DNA of 54,136 nucleotides from Caenimonas sp. SL110 (GCF_001044395.1 NZ_JANU01000011.1:1-54136); one strand, 5' to 3'; positions 32,840-41,684 are shown, counted from the stretch's first letter. Translations and numbers: made by a program. The notes: generated from the sequence alone by a model not told the origin.

Positions 32840-35800
32840 TTAGCGGCGAAGCAGCGTTTTCAGTACCGTCTGCAGTCGCCGTGCGGTGCCACCTTCAAAA
32901 GGCGCGGCCAGAACTGCAGCCGCATCTTCACCCCAGGTCTGCTGTGGCGACGGATCGTTGCGCTTGGTGAGCAGTTTGAGCTGCAGGGCGCGGCGCGCAT
33001 TGAGATGCTCGGCCGGCGTCGGCACCTCAGAAGCAATCTCCAACCTGAGCAGTGCCTCGCTTGCATCGCCCGACGGCGCACCGGAGACGGCCTTCGCCCA
33101 AGCTCCACGAACTGCCGGCGTCACGCCCCTGCCGAATTCCTGCTGCCCCGGCACCTGGTCACCCGAGCGATGCTCCCAGGCCGTCATCAACTGCGTCAGT
33201 GCCTCGCCATGCGCCTGCGCCGCAAGCTTCTTCAATGCGAGCTGCGCGTTTTCAAGGGCATCGCGCTGCGCACGGAAAGCCACATCGCCCAGACGGGGAC
33301 CGCGATCTTCCTGCGCAGGTCGGTCGCCAAAGCGGCCACCGCCAAATCGGCCATCGCCGCGAGCATCGGGGCCGCGCGAATCAGGACGCGGACCGCGGTC
33401 ATCGCGACGCTCGCCAGGCTTGCCGAACTTGCCACCGCGCATCGGTGCCGCAGGCTCGGTCTTCTTCATGCCGGGCCTGTCATCACCGCGCCGTGCGATC
33501 ACGGGCTTGGGCGGCGCTTTGGGGGCGGCCACCGGAGCGGACGCTTGCGCCGTAGTCTCCGGCGCGGACTCGGCCGCAGCACCTTCTGCTGCATCGCCGC
33601 CATTGGCAACTTCGCCATCCGTGCTGACCGCGTCATTCGCCTTTGCCGCATCGTCGGAAGGCGCATCCGCCTGCTCGACGACAGGCGATTGCACCGCGGG
33701 TCCAGCGGCCGCAACCGCGGCGGCGGCCTGGGCCTGTCCGCGCAGTGCATTTTCAAGCGCCGTCATCGCCGCCTTGATCTTCTGGGCATCGCCCGCGGCG
33801 TTGGCCGCCTCCAGCGCCCTGGATGCCTCCAGCACCGTGCGGTCGCGATCGCTCAATGCAGACGCGGCCTTCTCGCGCTCCTCGTCCTTGCGACCAAAGG
33901 CTTCGTCGATCGGTTTCCTGAACGCATCCCAAAGTTTTTGCTCGTGCTTTCGGTCCAGCGGAATACGCTGGGCCTCGGCCTGCCAGCGCTGCTGCAGTGC
34001 CCGGACGGCATCCACCCGAAGCTGCGCCGCTGCACCGACAGCCCTGGCCTCGTCGATCATCGCGTGACGGATTTCCAGGCTCTGCTTCTGCACGGCCTCA
34101 AGCGGGGCCGCAGCCGCATGCATGGCCGCCTTCCACAACGGTTGCATTTCAGCAAACGCCTTCTCGCTCAAGTGGCCGGCATCGCGCCAACGCGATTCAA
34201 ACTGGTTCAGGATGCGGGCAAAGCCCTTCCAGTCGCCATCTTTGGCTGTGACGTTGTCAGCGGCCCAGGCCTTGACCTCGTCCATCAGCGCGATGCGGTG
34301 GGCCTTGTGTTCGGCGGCCTCGGACTTGACCTTGTCCAGCCAGGCCTCGACCACCTTATAGGCTTCGTTGCAGGCGTCGTCGAAGCGCTTCCACAGCGCG
34401 TGGTTGGGCGGGCCGCCCTGGTCGGTCTGCTTCCACTGCTCGCGAAGCGCGCGCAGCTGCTCCTGCATCTTGCGTCCGCCAAAGCGGGGACGCCGCTCTG
34501 CACGCTGGCGAGGTTTGCGGGGTTGGGGTTTCGTCGAATCCTGCGCGGCGGGTGCCGCAGCCGATGGCTCGGTAGCCTCTGGCTCAACGGCTGCAACGCC
34601 CGCACCGTCTTGTTCCACCGGCTCGATGGTTTCGGCCTGTGCTTCAGTGTTTGCTTCCACAGGCGCGGCAACTGCCGCATCCACTGGCGCCTCGGTCGCC
34701 AGCTCGGCGGCCGCCTCGGCGGGGGCCTCAGTGATCGGGCGTGCCTTGGCGTTCGCCTCTTTCACTGGCACATCTTCAAACAGCGCCTCTGCCTTGGCGA
34801 CCAGCTCGTGGCGCAACTGGTCTGCACGCCAGCGCTGCCAGCCTTCGAGCTCGCCGGCAGCCGAAAGCGCCGCATGGGCCTGGTTCTCCAGCTTGTCGTC
34901 CACGAGCTTGCCATGTTCCTTCAGCGCATTGCGCAGCGCCAGCGCTGCGCCTGCACTGGCCTTGCCATGACCCTGTGCAATCTCGGCCTCCAGCTTGGCC
35001 AGCACGTCGCGAACAACGGCCGTCGCCTTGGCGCGCACTTCAGGATCTACCTTGGGACGTGACGGCTTGGACGGCGCCTCGACCGGTACGCCGCGAGCAA
35101 CGCGCAACTCGTCTGCCCAGACCGGCACCGGCGGCAGGGGCGCTGATGCGTCCTGTGCGGCCGCAATGGCCTGTGCCACCGCGCTCTGGAAGGCGTCCCA
35201 CACAGCCTGCAGCTGCGTACGCGATGCCTCGAGCAAAGGAGGGAACTTGGTGTCAACGCTGGCCCAGTTCGCGTCGGCCAGAAGTGACTGCGCCTGGGCT
35301 TGCCAATCAGGCACGTCGGTTGCCAGGGCCTCACCCGCCGCTTGCGCATCGCGCCATGACTTGGTGGACAGCACTTCGATCCGCTGGGCCAGCAACACTG
35401 CGGCCTCGCGCTGGACCTGTACGCGATGCTGGAGATCTTCGATCCCCCTGATGCGGTCGGCCAACTGGGCCTTGAGCGACGCAAGCGGTTCCTTGCTCAG
35501 CGGTGCACCGGCCTTGGCTGCATCACGCTGCCAGGCCATCGCATCGGCAATATTGACCTTGGGCAGGGCGAGCAACGCAGTCGCCTTTTCGGCCCACTCG
35601 GTGGCAATCGCTTCCTGGCCCTTGGTGCGCTTGATCTCGTCCAGGCGTTCGCGAAGGAGCTTGGCTGCACCCTTGTCGCGCCCGCTCAGTTCGCGAAAAA
35701 CTTCCTGGATCTGCTCGACGGCGGGACTTGTCGCCAGCCAGTCACGCACGCGCGCGGCGCGCTCGCCAGCGGTAGGGGCTGTAAAGGCGCCACCAGTCAG

Positions 35801-35848
35801 GGCGTCGAGGGTACGGGTGTCGTTGGGCTTCTGGGTGGCTTGGGTCAC
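32840..35848 (-). CDS. DUF349 repeat protein (1002 aa)
   Basis: A large protein made mostly of charged helices with Ala/Pro-rich linkers. DUF349 units are visible, e.g. WKQTDQGGPPNHALWKRFDD, then WKGFARILNQFESRWRDAG and ALQQRWQAEAQRIPLDR. A low-complexity region (about residues 380-490) is rich in Ala, Glu and Val, and another basic Arg/Gly/Asp region lies near 800-860. GTG 35848 was chosen since the earlier frame is unlike the family. DUF349 proteins occur in several bacterial groups, but the function is not settled; E. coli YhbP-like and surface-adhesion roles have been suggested. It is monocistronic, with a terminator 83 bp upstream of its start that closes another transcript. Confidence 0.8.
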   Translation of the reverse strand: MTQATQKPNDTRTLDALTGGAFTAPTAGERAARVRDWLATSPAVEQIQEVFRELSGRDKGAAKLLRERLDEIKRTKGQEAIATEWAEKATALLALPKVNIADAMAWQRDAAKAGAPLSKEPLASLKAQLADRIRGIEDLQHRVQVQREAAVLLAQRIEVLSTKSWRDAQAAGEALATDVPDWQAQAQSLLADANWASVDTKFPPLLEASRTQLQAVWDAFQSAVAQAIAAAQDASAPLPPVPVWADELRVARGVPVEAPSKPSRPKVDPEVRAKATAVVRDVLAKLEAEIAQGHGKASAGAALALRNALKEHGKLVDDKLENQAHAALSAAGELEGWQRWRADQLRHELVAKAEALFEDVPVKEANAKARPITEAPAEAAAELATEAPVDAAVAAPVEANTEAQAETIEPVEQDGAGVAAVEPEATEPSAAAPAAQDSTKPQPRKPRQRAERRPRFGGRKMQEQLRALREQWKQTDQGGPPNHALWKRFDDACNEAYKVVEAWLDKVKSEAAEHKAHRIALMDEVKAWAADNVTAKDGDWKGFARILNQFESRWRDAGHLSEKAFAEMQPLWKAAMHAAAAPLEAVQKQSLEIRHAMIDEARAVGAAAQLRVDAVRALQQRWQAEAQRIPLDRKHEQKLWDAFRKPIDEAFGRKDEEREKAASALSDRDRTVLEASRALEAANAAGDAQKIKAAMTALENALRGQAQAAAAVAAAGPAVQSPVVEQADAPSDDAAKANDAVSTDGEVANGGDAAEGAAAESAPETTAQASAPVAAPKAPPKPVIARRGDDRPGMKKTEPAAPMRGGKFGKPGERRDDRGPRPDSRGPDARGDGRFGGGRFGDRPAQEDRGPRLGDVAFRAQRDALENAQLALKKLAAQAHGEALTQLMTAWEHRSGDQVPGQQEFGRGVTPAVRGAWAKAVSGAPSGDASEALLRLEIASEVPTPAEHLNARRALQLKLLTKRNDPSPQQTWGEDAAAVLAAPFEGGTARRLQTVLKTLLRR

Positions 35849-35930
35849 TGCTCTTGTCTGTCCATCTAATAATAGGGACTGCCCTCGCGCAGAGGGCAGG
35901 ACCGCTATTCTCGCCGCTAAACGGGTGCGC

Positions 35931-35979
35931 CCAAAAAAAGAGAAAGCCCGGACGGGCAGCAAAACCACCCGCCGGGCTT
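35931..35979 (-). terminator. Strong terminator between the intergenic RNA and the DUF349 gene
   Basis: AAGCCCGG (35944-35951) pairs with CCGGGCTT (35972-35979), with inner pairing CGGG/CCCG. The seven-A run at 35933-35939 becomes the U-tract when read on the minus strand. It lies upstream of the DUF349 start, so it ends a minus-strand transcript coming from 36000-36200. Confidence 0.8.
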
Positions 35980-36165
35980 GACGGCTGACTCCAAGTCCTT
36001 CGCCGCCTGGGTTCGCGAACAGGGAGGTCTATGTCCCCGGTCGCGCCGGAAGCAAGGGATTGCTTCCAAGTTGGGCCGGGGCTGCCACCTTGCGATGGCC
36101 CTACCGGCTGATGCCCGATCGCTCGGACCTGTTCAAGGTAGTCGTCGTTCGCGCGCAATTCAAGG
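35980..36165 (-). ncRNA. Candidate structured RNA upstream of the DUF349 gene
   Basis: Between the terminator and about 36165 the sequence folds strongly: GGAAGCAA pairs with TTGCTTCC around a GGGA (plus-strand) loop at 36050-36069; outside it CCCCGG pairs with CCGGGG; and outermost GAACAGG near 36018 pairs with CCTGTTC near 36130. A terminator on the minus strand closes the unit, and no convincing reading frame exists. These features fit a small non-coding RNA of roughly 200 nt with a long hairpin shape. I considered 6S RNA, with which it shares overall shape and a few short words, but the match is too weak to name it. Confidence 0.45.
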
Positions 36166-36352
36166 AGTCAATTTCAATCGGCACGAGGGCTGCGATTGCA
36201 CGGATTGAATTGACATCCAGCACGCAGGGGTGAGTGAAATCTGATGTCGACCCCAGCGCATGTCAGCGATTTCCGACAGGAAAAGTCTCTCGGGGCTGAC
36301 ATGAAATAGTACCGCCCGAGCTGTAAATTCGCTTAACGACATGCAACCAGAT

Positions 36353-36376
36353 GCATATAAAACAGCATTTATATGC
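36353..36376. repeat. AT-rich 24-bp palindrome abutting the -35 box
   Basis: GCATATAAA (36353-36361) is perfectly inverted as TTTATATGC (36368-36376) around a six-base centre. The right arm touches the -35 box of the promoter at 36377. An exact, AT-rich palindrome in a GC-rich genome at this spot is what a dimeric regulator binding site looks like; the regulator is unknown. Confidence 0.65.
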
Positions 36377-36406
36377 TTGACTTGATATTTAGCTGACCTC
36401 TAAAAT
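36377..36406 (+). promoter_or_regulatory. Sigma-70-type promoter for the lytic transglycosylase gene
   Basis: TTGACT (36377-36382) and TAAAAT (36401-36406) are separated by 18 bases, close to consensus. Transcription would begin near 36412-36414, giving a leader of about 190 nt before the start at 36605. Confidence 0.7.
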
Positions 36407-36411
36407 CCGCC

Positions 36412-36604
36412 GGTCCCTGGCAAAAGCACTAGGGACAACCCGAATTCGCTGCCGAACCCGGCTAAGTTGAACCGGTCCCAAGAGCACCCACGAAAGCTCA
36501 TGACCATTCGATGGCGTACCAATCCAAACGAGGAGCCCGAGCGTTCTGTGATCCTGCTGAAAGGCAGTGTTACTAACCGGGCCCGCGCGTAGAAAGGAAG
36601 TGCT
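36412..36604 (+). promoter_or_regulatory. Long structured leader of the lytic transglycosylase mRNA
   Basis: The word CCGGTCCC occurs at 36410-36417 and 36472-36479, and AGGGAC (36431-36436) between them can pair with either copy, allowing two mutually exclusive hairpins. A 30-codon frame (36500-36592) fills the second half. Switchable stems plus a short upstream ORF are typical of regulatory leaders. I could not match it to a known riboswitch class. In the 756-bp gap 35849-36604 the only other signals seen are the terminator, the candidate RNA, the palindrome and the promoter. Confidence 0.45.
36500..36592 (+). CDS. Possible upstream small ORF (30 aa)
   Basis: ATG 36500 to TAG 36590-36592 encodes MTIRWRTNPNEEPERSVILL and ten more residues. 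It ends 12 bases before the transglycosylase ATG and uses a weak ribosome binding site (GAAAG). A short ORF directly ahead of a gene can couple or attenuate translation. It may equally be chance; no family is recognised. Confidence 0.3.
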   Translation: MTIRWRTNPNEEPERSVILLKGSVTNRARA

Positions 36605-37459
36605 ATGACAGCGCTAGGAAGAACCGCTCAGGGCCTCAGGACGTTTGCGTCCGACGTCGCATCGGGCTTTTTTGAAATCACCCACAACAGCTTCGCCCTT
36701 GTAGGCCTCGCGACCGTGTTCTGCATGGTTACCCTGGTCGCCCGCGACGATCTGCGCAAGGAAGGCGAAACCCGCCTCATGGGCTGGCTGCAGGCCCGCC
36801 AGGAAGCAGTGGTCGGTTTGCCAATCGAGCTGGACGCGATTGATCGCGCCACGGCAGCCAACCCGCATGACCTGCCCAAGCAACAGGCCGCCGTGGCTTA
36901 CTGGCTCAGCAAGAAATATCGGGTCGCGCCTGAACCGGTCAGCGCACTGGTTGCCGAAGCCTATGAAATCGGCGCGCGCGCCAAGCTGGATCCGACGCTG
37001 ATCCTCGCCGTGATGGCGGTCGAATCCGGCTTCAACCCTTTTGCCCAGAGCCCCGTGGGTGCCCAGGGCCTGATGCAGGTCATGACCGGCATTCACAAGG
37101 ACAAATACGATAACTTTGGCGGCAAGCACGCGGCTTTCGATCCGGTCACCAACCTGCGTGTCGGCGTGAAGGTGCTGCAGGAATGCATACAGCGCGCCGG
37201 GTCACTGCATGCCGGGCTGAAGTTTTACGTAGGCGCAGCCAACCAGGCCGACGACGGAGGCTACGCAGAAAAGGTGATGGCCGAACATGGGCGCCTGCTC
37301 ATGGTGGCTACTGGCCGTGCAGTGCCGCTGGCGGCTCCGACGGTGATTCGCACCGTGGCTCCCGCCGCCCCGCTGGCCATGCCGCTTCCAGAATCGGCTC
37401 CCCTTCCGATGCCCTCCCCGGCTGCCGAAGACAAGATCGCGGTGCTCTCGGTCTCCTGA
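36605..37459 (+). CDS. Lytic transglycosylase (SLT domain), membrane-anchored
   Basis: A protein of 284 residues. A transmembrane helix near residues 30-45 (SFALVGLATVFCMVTLVA) anchors it to the inner membrane. The SLT domain contains the catalytic Glu in ILAVMAVESGFNPFAQS, followed by GAQGLMQVM and the NLRVGVKVLQECI block. It cleaves peptidoglycan glycan strands with formation of anhydromuramic ends. The C-terminus is Pro/Ala-rich. The ATG is preceded by GAAAGGAAG. It has its own promoter with a long leader and palindrome, so its expression is probably tightly controlled. Confidence 0.88.
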   Translation: MTALGRTAQGLRTFASDVASGFFEITHNSFALVGLATVFCMVTLVARDDLRKEGETRLMGWLQARQEAVVGLPIELDAIDRATAANPHDLPKQQAAVAYWLSKKYRVAPEPVSALVAEAYEIGARAKLDPTLILAVMAVESGFNPFAQSPVGAQGLMQVMTGIHKDKYDNFGGKHAAFDPVTNLRVGVKVLQECIQRAGSLHAGLKFYVGAANQADDGGYAEKVMAEHGRLLMVATGRAVPLAAPTVIRTVAPAAPLAMPLPESAPLPMPSPAAEDKIAVLSVS

Positions 37460-37480
37460 GATCGCGCGTTACACTAGCGC

Positions 37481-37628
37481 CGTGCGCGACTGGCGATAGG
37501 CGCCGCTCTCTGAATTCATCCCCAGACGGCCGGCGCTGACGTGGAAATCCATGCGGGCAACCCCCGCATCAACCACTGGGAAGCGCACCGCCGGCTCAAT
37601 GCCGGTGATCAGCCGTTCGCCTGGGCAG
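37481..37628 (+). promoter_or_regulatory. ZTP (pfl) riboswitch upstream of glyA
   Basis: The hallmarks of the ZTP aptamer are present in order. GTGCGC (37482-37487) pairs with GCGCAC (37583-37588). The conserved GACTGGCG (37488-37495) lies inside, and CCACTGGGAAGCGC closes the first domain. The second domain carries CCGTTCGCCTGGGCA (37613-37627), the class signature. Two extra hairpins enlarge the variable part. ZTP signals shortage of 10-formyl-tetrahydrofolate and switches on one-carbon genes, and glyA is a classic target. GGCAG (37624-37628) can pair with CTGCC (37648-37652) across the ribosome binding site, suggesting control of translation. Confidence 0.85.
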
Positions 37629-37653
37629 CTACCCACCAGCCATAGGACTGCCA

Positions 37654-38898
37654 ATGTTCCAACGTAACAATCTCGTCGAGCAAACCGATCCCGAAATCTG
37701 GGCCGCCATCCAGGCCGAGAACCAGCGCCAGGAAGATCACATCGAGCTGATCGCCAGCGAAAACTATGCATCGCCGGCCGTCATGGCGGCGCAGGGCACG
37801 CAGCTCACCAACAAGTACGCCGAGGGCTATCCCGGCAAGCGCTATTACGGCGGCTGCGAAAACGTCGATATCGCCGAGCAGCTGGCGATCGACCGCATCA
37901 AGAAAATCTTTGGCGCCGACGCCGCCAACGTGCAGCCGCACTCCGGCGCGCAAGCCAATGAGGCCGTATTCCTGGCCTTCCTCAAGCCCGGCGACACCAT
38001 CATGGGCATGAGCCTGGCCGAAGGCGGTCACCTCACGCACGGCATGGCGCTGAACATGAGCGGCAAGTGGTTCAACGTCGTCTCCTATGGCCTCGATGCC
38101 GATGAAGCGATCGACTACGACGCCATGGAGCGCAAGGCCCACGAATCCAGGCCCAAGCTGATCATTGCGGGGGCCTCGGCCTATTCCCTGAAGATTGATT
38201 TCGAGCGTTTTGCCAAGGTGGCCAAGGACGTCGGCGCGATCTTCATGGTCGATATGGCGCATTACGCAGGCCTGATCGCAGCGGGCGTGTATCCCAACCC
38301 GGTTCCTTATGCCGATGTCGTCACGTCCACCACGCACAAGAGCCTGCGCGGCCCGCGCGGCGGCTTCATCCTGATGAAGGCCGAGCACGAGAAAGCCATC
38401 AACAGCGCCATCTTCCCCGGCCTGCAAGGCGGCCCCCTCATGCATGTGATCGCCGCCAAGGCGGTCGCATTCAAGGAAGCGCTGCAACCCGAATTCAAGG
38501 CTTACCAGGAACAGGTCGCAAAGAACGCGAAGGTCATGGCCGAGACGCTGGTCGAGCGCGGCCTGCGCATCGTGAGCGGCCGCACCGAAAGCCACGTGAT
38601 GCTGGTGGACCTTCGGGCCAAGGGCATCACCGGCAAGGAAGCCGAGGCCGTGCTGGGCGAGGCCCACATGACCATCAACAAGAACGCGATCCCCAACGAC
38701 CCCGAGCGGCCGATGGTCACCAGCGGCGTGCGGATCGGCACACCGGCCCTGACAACGCGCGGCTTCAAGGAAGAAGAAACGCGCATCACGGCCAACCTCA
38801 TCGCCGACGTGCTCGACAACCCGCGCGACGCCAACAACATCGCCGCCGTGCGCGAGAAGGTGCACGCGCTGACCCGCCGTTTCCCTGTCTATGGATAA
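37654..38898 (+). CDS. glyA: Serine hydroxymethyltransferase
   Basis: A protein of 414 residues. The PLP lysine is Lys229 in [21 protein letters not shown] and [14 protein letters not shown] are other family blocks. It interconverts serine and glycine and feeds one-carbon units into folate. ATG 37654 follows AGGA at proper spacing and lies directly behind the ZTP riboswitch, so expression should rise when formyl-folate is short. nrdR follows six bases later. Confidence 0.98.
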   Translation: MFQRNNLVEQTDPEIWAAIQAENQRQEDHIELIASENYASPAVMAAQGTQLTNKYAEGYPGKRYYGGCENVDIAEQLAIDRIKKIFGADAANVQPHSGAQANEAVFLAFLKPGDTIMGMSLAEGGHLTHGMALNMSGKWFNVVSYGLDADEAIDYDAMERKAHESRPKLIIAGASAYSLKIDFERFAKVAKDVGAIFMVDMAHYAGLIAAGVYPNPVPYADVVTSTTHKSLRGPRGGFILMKAEHEKAINSAIFPGLQGGPLMHVIAAKAVAFKEALQPEFKAYQEQVAKNAKVMAETLVERGLRIVSGRTESHVMLVDLRAKGITGKEAEAVLGEAHMTINKNAIPNDPERPMVTSGVRIGTPALTTRGFKEEETRITANLIADVLDNPRDANNIAAVREKVHALTRRFPVYG

Positions 38899-38904
38899 GC
38901 TGCG

Positions 38905-39354
38905 ATGAAGTGCCCCTTCTGCAGCAACGACGAGACCCAGGTGGTGGAGACTCGCGTCGCCGAAGACGGGGACTTCATCCGCCGCCGGCGGCAGTGCCTG
39001 AGCTGCGAAAAGCGCTTCACCACTTACGAGCGGCCCGACGTCACCTTTCCTGCGATCGTCAAGAAGGACGGGCGGCGCATCGACTACGAGCGCGTCAAGC
39101 TGCTCGCATCGATGAATCTTGCGTTGCGCAAACGCCCGGTCAGCACCGAGCAGATCGACAACGCCGTGGAGCGCATCGAAGAAAAACTCCTGAACCTCGG
39201 TGTACGCGAAGTGCCCTCCAACCGGATCGGCGAGCTCGTCATGCGCGAACTCAAGAAGCTGGACAAGGTGGCCTATGTGCGCTTTGCCAGCGTCTATCGC
39301 AGCTTTGAGGACATCGACGAGTTCAAGACGCTGGTGGACGAGGTGAGGCGGTAG
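38905..39354 (+). CDS. nrdR: Transcriptional repressor NrdR
   Basis: A protein of 149 residues. The zinc ribbon uses Cys3, Cys6, Cys31 and Cys34 ([10 protein letters not shown] and CLSCEKRF), and the ATP-cone domain follows ([18 protein letters not shown]). NrdR senses ATP/dATP and represses ribonucleotide reductase genes through NrdR boxes. The order glyA-nrdR-ribD is conserved in many proteobacteria. Start and length are normal. Confidence 0.97.
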   Translation: MKCPFCSNDETQVVETRVAEDGDFIRRRRQCLSCEKRFTTYERPDVTFPAIVKKDGRRIDYERVKLLASMNLALRKRPVSTEQIDNAVERIEEKLLNLGVREVPSNRIGELVMRELKKLDKVAYVRFASVYRSFEDIDEFKTLVDEVRR

Positions 39355-39359
39355 GTCGC

Positions 39360-40487
39360 GTGACTCCAGCGAGTCTCTCGCCTGAACAGGTTGCGCCAAT
39401 GGACCGGGCTCTCACCCTGGCCCGCTGCGCAATCGGTCTTTCAGAGCCCAATCCACGAGTCGGCTGCGTCATTGTTTCGCCCGATGGCCATCAGGTGCTG
39501 GGTGAAGGTCACACGCAGCAGGCCGGCGGGCCGCACGCAGAAGTCATGGCGCTGCGCGATGCCGCCCGGCGAGGCAACAGCACTCAGGGCGCAACCGCCT
39601 ACGTGACGCTGGAGCCCTGCTCGCACCATGGCCGTACGCCTCCCTGCTGCGATGCGCTGGTGCAAGCGGGCGTGGCGCGTGTCGTTGCGTCGCTGGCTGA
39701 CCCCAATCCCCAGGTCGCGGGCCAGGGCTTCGACCGGCTCCGCGCAGCCGGCATCGCCGTCGAAACCGGTCCTGGTGCCAATGAGTCGCGCGAACTCAAC
39801 ATCGGCTTCTTCAGCCGCATGGAACGCGGACTGCCGTGGGTGCGCCTGAAGATCGCTGCGTCGCTGGACGGAAGGACCGCACTGGACAACGGCGCCAGCC
39901 AGTGGATTACCGGTGCGCAAGCTCGCGCCGACGGGCATGCCTGGCGCGCGCGCGGGGGCGCCATCCTCACGGGCATCGGAACAGTGGTAGCTGACAACCC
40001 CCGGCTCGATGTCCGATTGGCTCCGGTGACCCATCAGCCGCCTGTCGTCATCGTCGATAGCCAACTGCAGCTTGCGCTGGACGCCAAGGTGTTCATCGAG
40101 GGTCGCCCGGTGCTGATCTACGCCGGGAATTCAGAACCCGACCGGCGCACCGCACTCGAAGCCCAAGGCGCAACGGTCCTTGTCATGCCCAATTCGCGCG
40201 GCAAGGTCGATCTGGCCGCCATGCTGCGCGACCTGGCCGCTCGGGGAATCAACGAACTGCATGTCGAAGCCGGCCACAAGCTCAACGGCTCGCTGGTGCG
40301 GGAAGCGCTCGTCGATGAGTTCCTTTTGTACCTTGCGCCGAAATTGCTCGGACACGGCCAGCCGATGGCCGACTTCGGTCCGCTGACCGCGTTGACCCAG
40401 GCGCTGCAGCTCTCTTTTCGAGAGACCGCACTGATAGGTGACGACCTGCGAATCCTCGCCCGGGTCGACCGAGGCACCAGCGCCTGA
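39360..40487 (+). CDS. ribD: Bifunctional riboflavin biosynthesis deaminase/reductase
   Basis: A protein of 375 residues. The N-terminal deaminase has PHAEVMAL and the zinc motif LEPCSHHGRTPPCCDAL; the C-terminal reductase has VRLKIAASLDGRTA, SQWITG and LHVEAGHKLNGSL. It carries out the second and third steps of riboflavin synthesis from GTP. GTG 39360 is the longest start, five bases after nrdR; ATG 39399 would trim the N-terminus only slightly. The riboflavin genes are then interrupted by the minus-strand pilus operon and resume at ribE. Confidence 0.95.
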   Translation: MTPASLSPEQVAPMDRALTLARCAIGLSEPNPRVGCVIVSPDGHQVLGEGHTQQAGGPHAEVMALRDAARRGNSTQGATAYVTLEPCSHHGRTPPCCDALVQAGVARVVASLADPNPQVAGQGFDRLRAAGIAVETGPGANESRELNIGFFSRMERGLPWVRLKIAASLDGRTALDNGASQWITGAQARADGHAWRARGGAILTGIGTVVADNPRLDVRLAPVTHQPPVVIVDSQLQLALDAKVFIEGRPVLIYAGNSEPDRRTALEAQGATVLVMPNSRGKVDLAAMLRDLAARGINELHVEAGHKLNGSLVREALVDEFLLYLAPKLLGHGQPMADFGPLTALTQALQLSFRETALIGDDLRILARVDRGTSA

Positions 40488-40500
40488 CACAAGGCCAGGT

Positions 40501-41073
40501 TCAGCAGCTCTGAACCGTGAGCTTGTGCAGCCTGGGACGGCCTGCGGCGCTCAGGATGATCTGCCTTGCCGGGCCGGCCGTTTCGGACTCCCGGCAAAAC
40601 GTCAATGTGCCCGCCTGGAAGGCTCCGCTCGTCAGCTGTGTCGCACCAGCGGCGGTAAACGTGATGTAGCGCGCGACATTCAGGTTGCCGGTCAGGCGCA
40701 CCTTGCCGTCCAGCGCCGCGCCACGGTGGATGACGGTTTCCGCGGGATCGTGCAGCCCGTCTTCGTTGGTGTCGCCAAACACCACCCATCCCTGCTCCCA
40801 GCCGCCGGCCAGGGAACAGGCCACACCGTCGGCCGATTTGCAGACCGTGACGTTAGCCCCGCGCTTGATCGCTTCACTGCGGGCAAGCAGGAGCGAAGAA
40901 AAGAATTCGGCAGATGCCGAATTGAGCCGGGTCGACGACATCACGCTGCCCAGACTGGGCAATGCGACGGCGAGCAAGACGCCAGAGATTGCGATGGAAA
41001 GCAGCAGTTCGGTGAGGGTGAAACCGCTGTGACGGGATCGGCAGTGCGCAGGAATGTGCAGGGGCATTTTCAT
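40501..41073 (-). CDS. GspH/FimT-family pseudopilin
   Basis: A protein of 190 residues. A type IV prepilin signal (HSGFTLTELLLSIAISGVLL) with Gly before Phe at the cleavage site and Glu at position +5 precedes a GspH domain (ARSEAIKRGANVTVCKS, GWEQGWVVFGD, LSAAGRPRL). It would be processed by PilD and join the tip complex of a type IV pilus. It is the last gene of the pilus operon and is convergent with ribD, 13 bases apart. A sister gene lies 80 bp upstream. Confidence 0.9.
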   Translation of the reverse strand: MKMPLHIPAHCRSRHSGFTLTELLLSIAISGVLLAVALPSLGSVMSSTRLNSASAEFFSSLLLARSEAIKRGANVTVCKSADGVACSLAGGWEQGWVVFGDTNEDGLHDPAETVIHRGAALDGKVRLTGNLNVARYITFTAAGATQLTSGAFQAGTLTFCRESETAGPARQIILSAAGRPRLHKLTVQSC

Positions 41074-41153
41074 GCCCGGAATTTAGGTCGCTACCGCCGC
41101 TGCGACCCTGCGACTGATGCGCAATCTACCGCGGTTGCACGGTGACAAATTTC

Positions 41154-41684
41154 CTATGCGCAGACACCGAGTTTGGTGGTCGCCACCGTGGGACGCCCCG
41201 TGGCCGAGACTGCGATGGTGCGTTCTTGCGCGCCGGGGGCAGGCAACGCCCGGCACAGGATAAGAGCGGCCGTTGTCGTACCTGCGCCAGCCGGATCGAA
41301 CGACAGGCTATAGGCATCACCCGTGAAGTGATAGTCCGACGAAATCGCCTGCTGCCGCAGCAACACCTGAACATCGGAACCACCAGTGACACAAACACCC
41401 GGTGTCGCGGTGTTGAAGTTGCACATCACGATCCAGCCTTGCTGCCATGTCCCGGTAGTTGCGCAAGTCAGGCCGTCGGCGGAACGGCACATCGTCACCG
41501 GCACATTGCGCTTGATCGCCTCGCTGCGCGCGAACAGCGCACTGGACATGAAGGTGTTGGCGGTCGTCGTCAGCTTGTTGCTCAGGATCGCATTGTTGAA
41601 AGATGGCGCGGCAAGCGCCGCCAGAATGCCGACCATCGCGATGGTGACCAGCAGTTCGATGAGCGTGAAGCCGCGTTGCTTCAT
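41154..41684 (-). CDS. GspH/FimT-family pseudopilin
   Basis: A protein of 176 residues starting at ATG 41684, which shares ATGA with the pilY1 stop. The prepilin motif is RGFTLIELLVTIAMVGIL; the GspH domain (ARSEAIKRNVPVTMCRSADG, TWQQGWIVM) strongly resembles the next gene, so the two arose by duplication. FimT/FimU-type proteins prime pilus assembly and, in some species, bind DNA for uptake. Confidence 0.9.
   Translation of the reverse strand: MKQRGFTLIELLVTIAMVGILAALAAPSFNNAILSNKLTTTANTFMSSALFARSEAIKRNVPVTMCRSADGLTCATTGTWQQGWIVMCNFNTATPGVCVTGGSDVQVLLRQQAISSDYHFTGDAYSLSFDPAGAGTTTAALILCRALPAPGAQERTIAVSATGRPTVATTKLGVCA

Noticed and set aside
33005..35062. A 685-codon plus-strand frame opposite the DUF349 gene
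   Set aside because: It mirrors a GC-rich repetitive coding strand, its translation is low-complexity and matches no family, and the minus-strand DUF349 protein is clearly real.
35980..36165. Calling the intergenic RNA 6S RNA
   Set aside because: Shape and a few short words agree, but the conserved central bulge sequences and usual zapA or folate-gene neighbours are missing.
37609..39399. A 596-codon minus-strand frame opposite glyA and nrdR
   Set aside because: Both sense-strand genes are unmistakable; long antisense frames are common at high GC.
40499..40515. Hairpin between ribD and the pseudopilin gene as a terminator
   Set aside because: Six-base arms with no T-run on either side.
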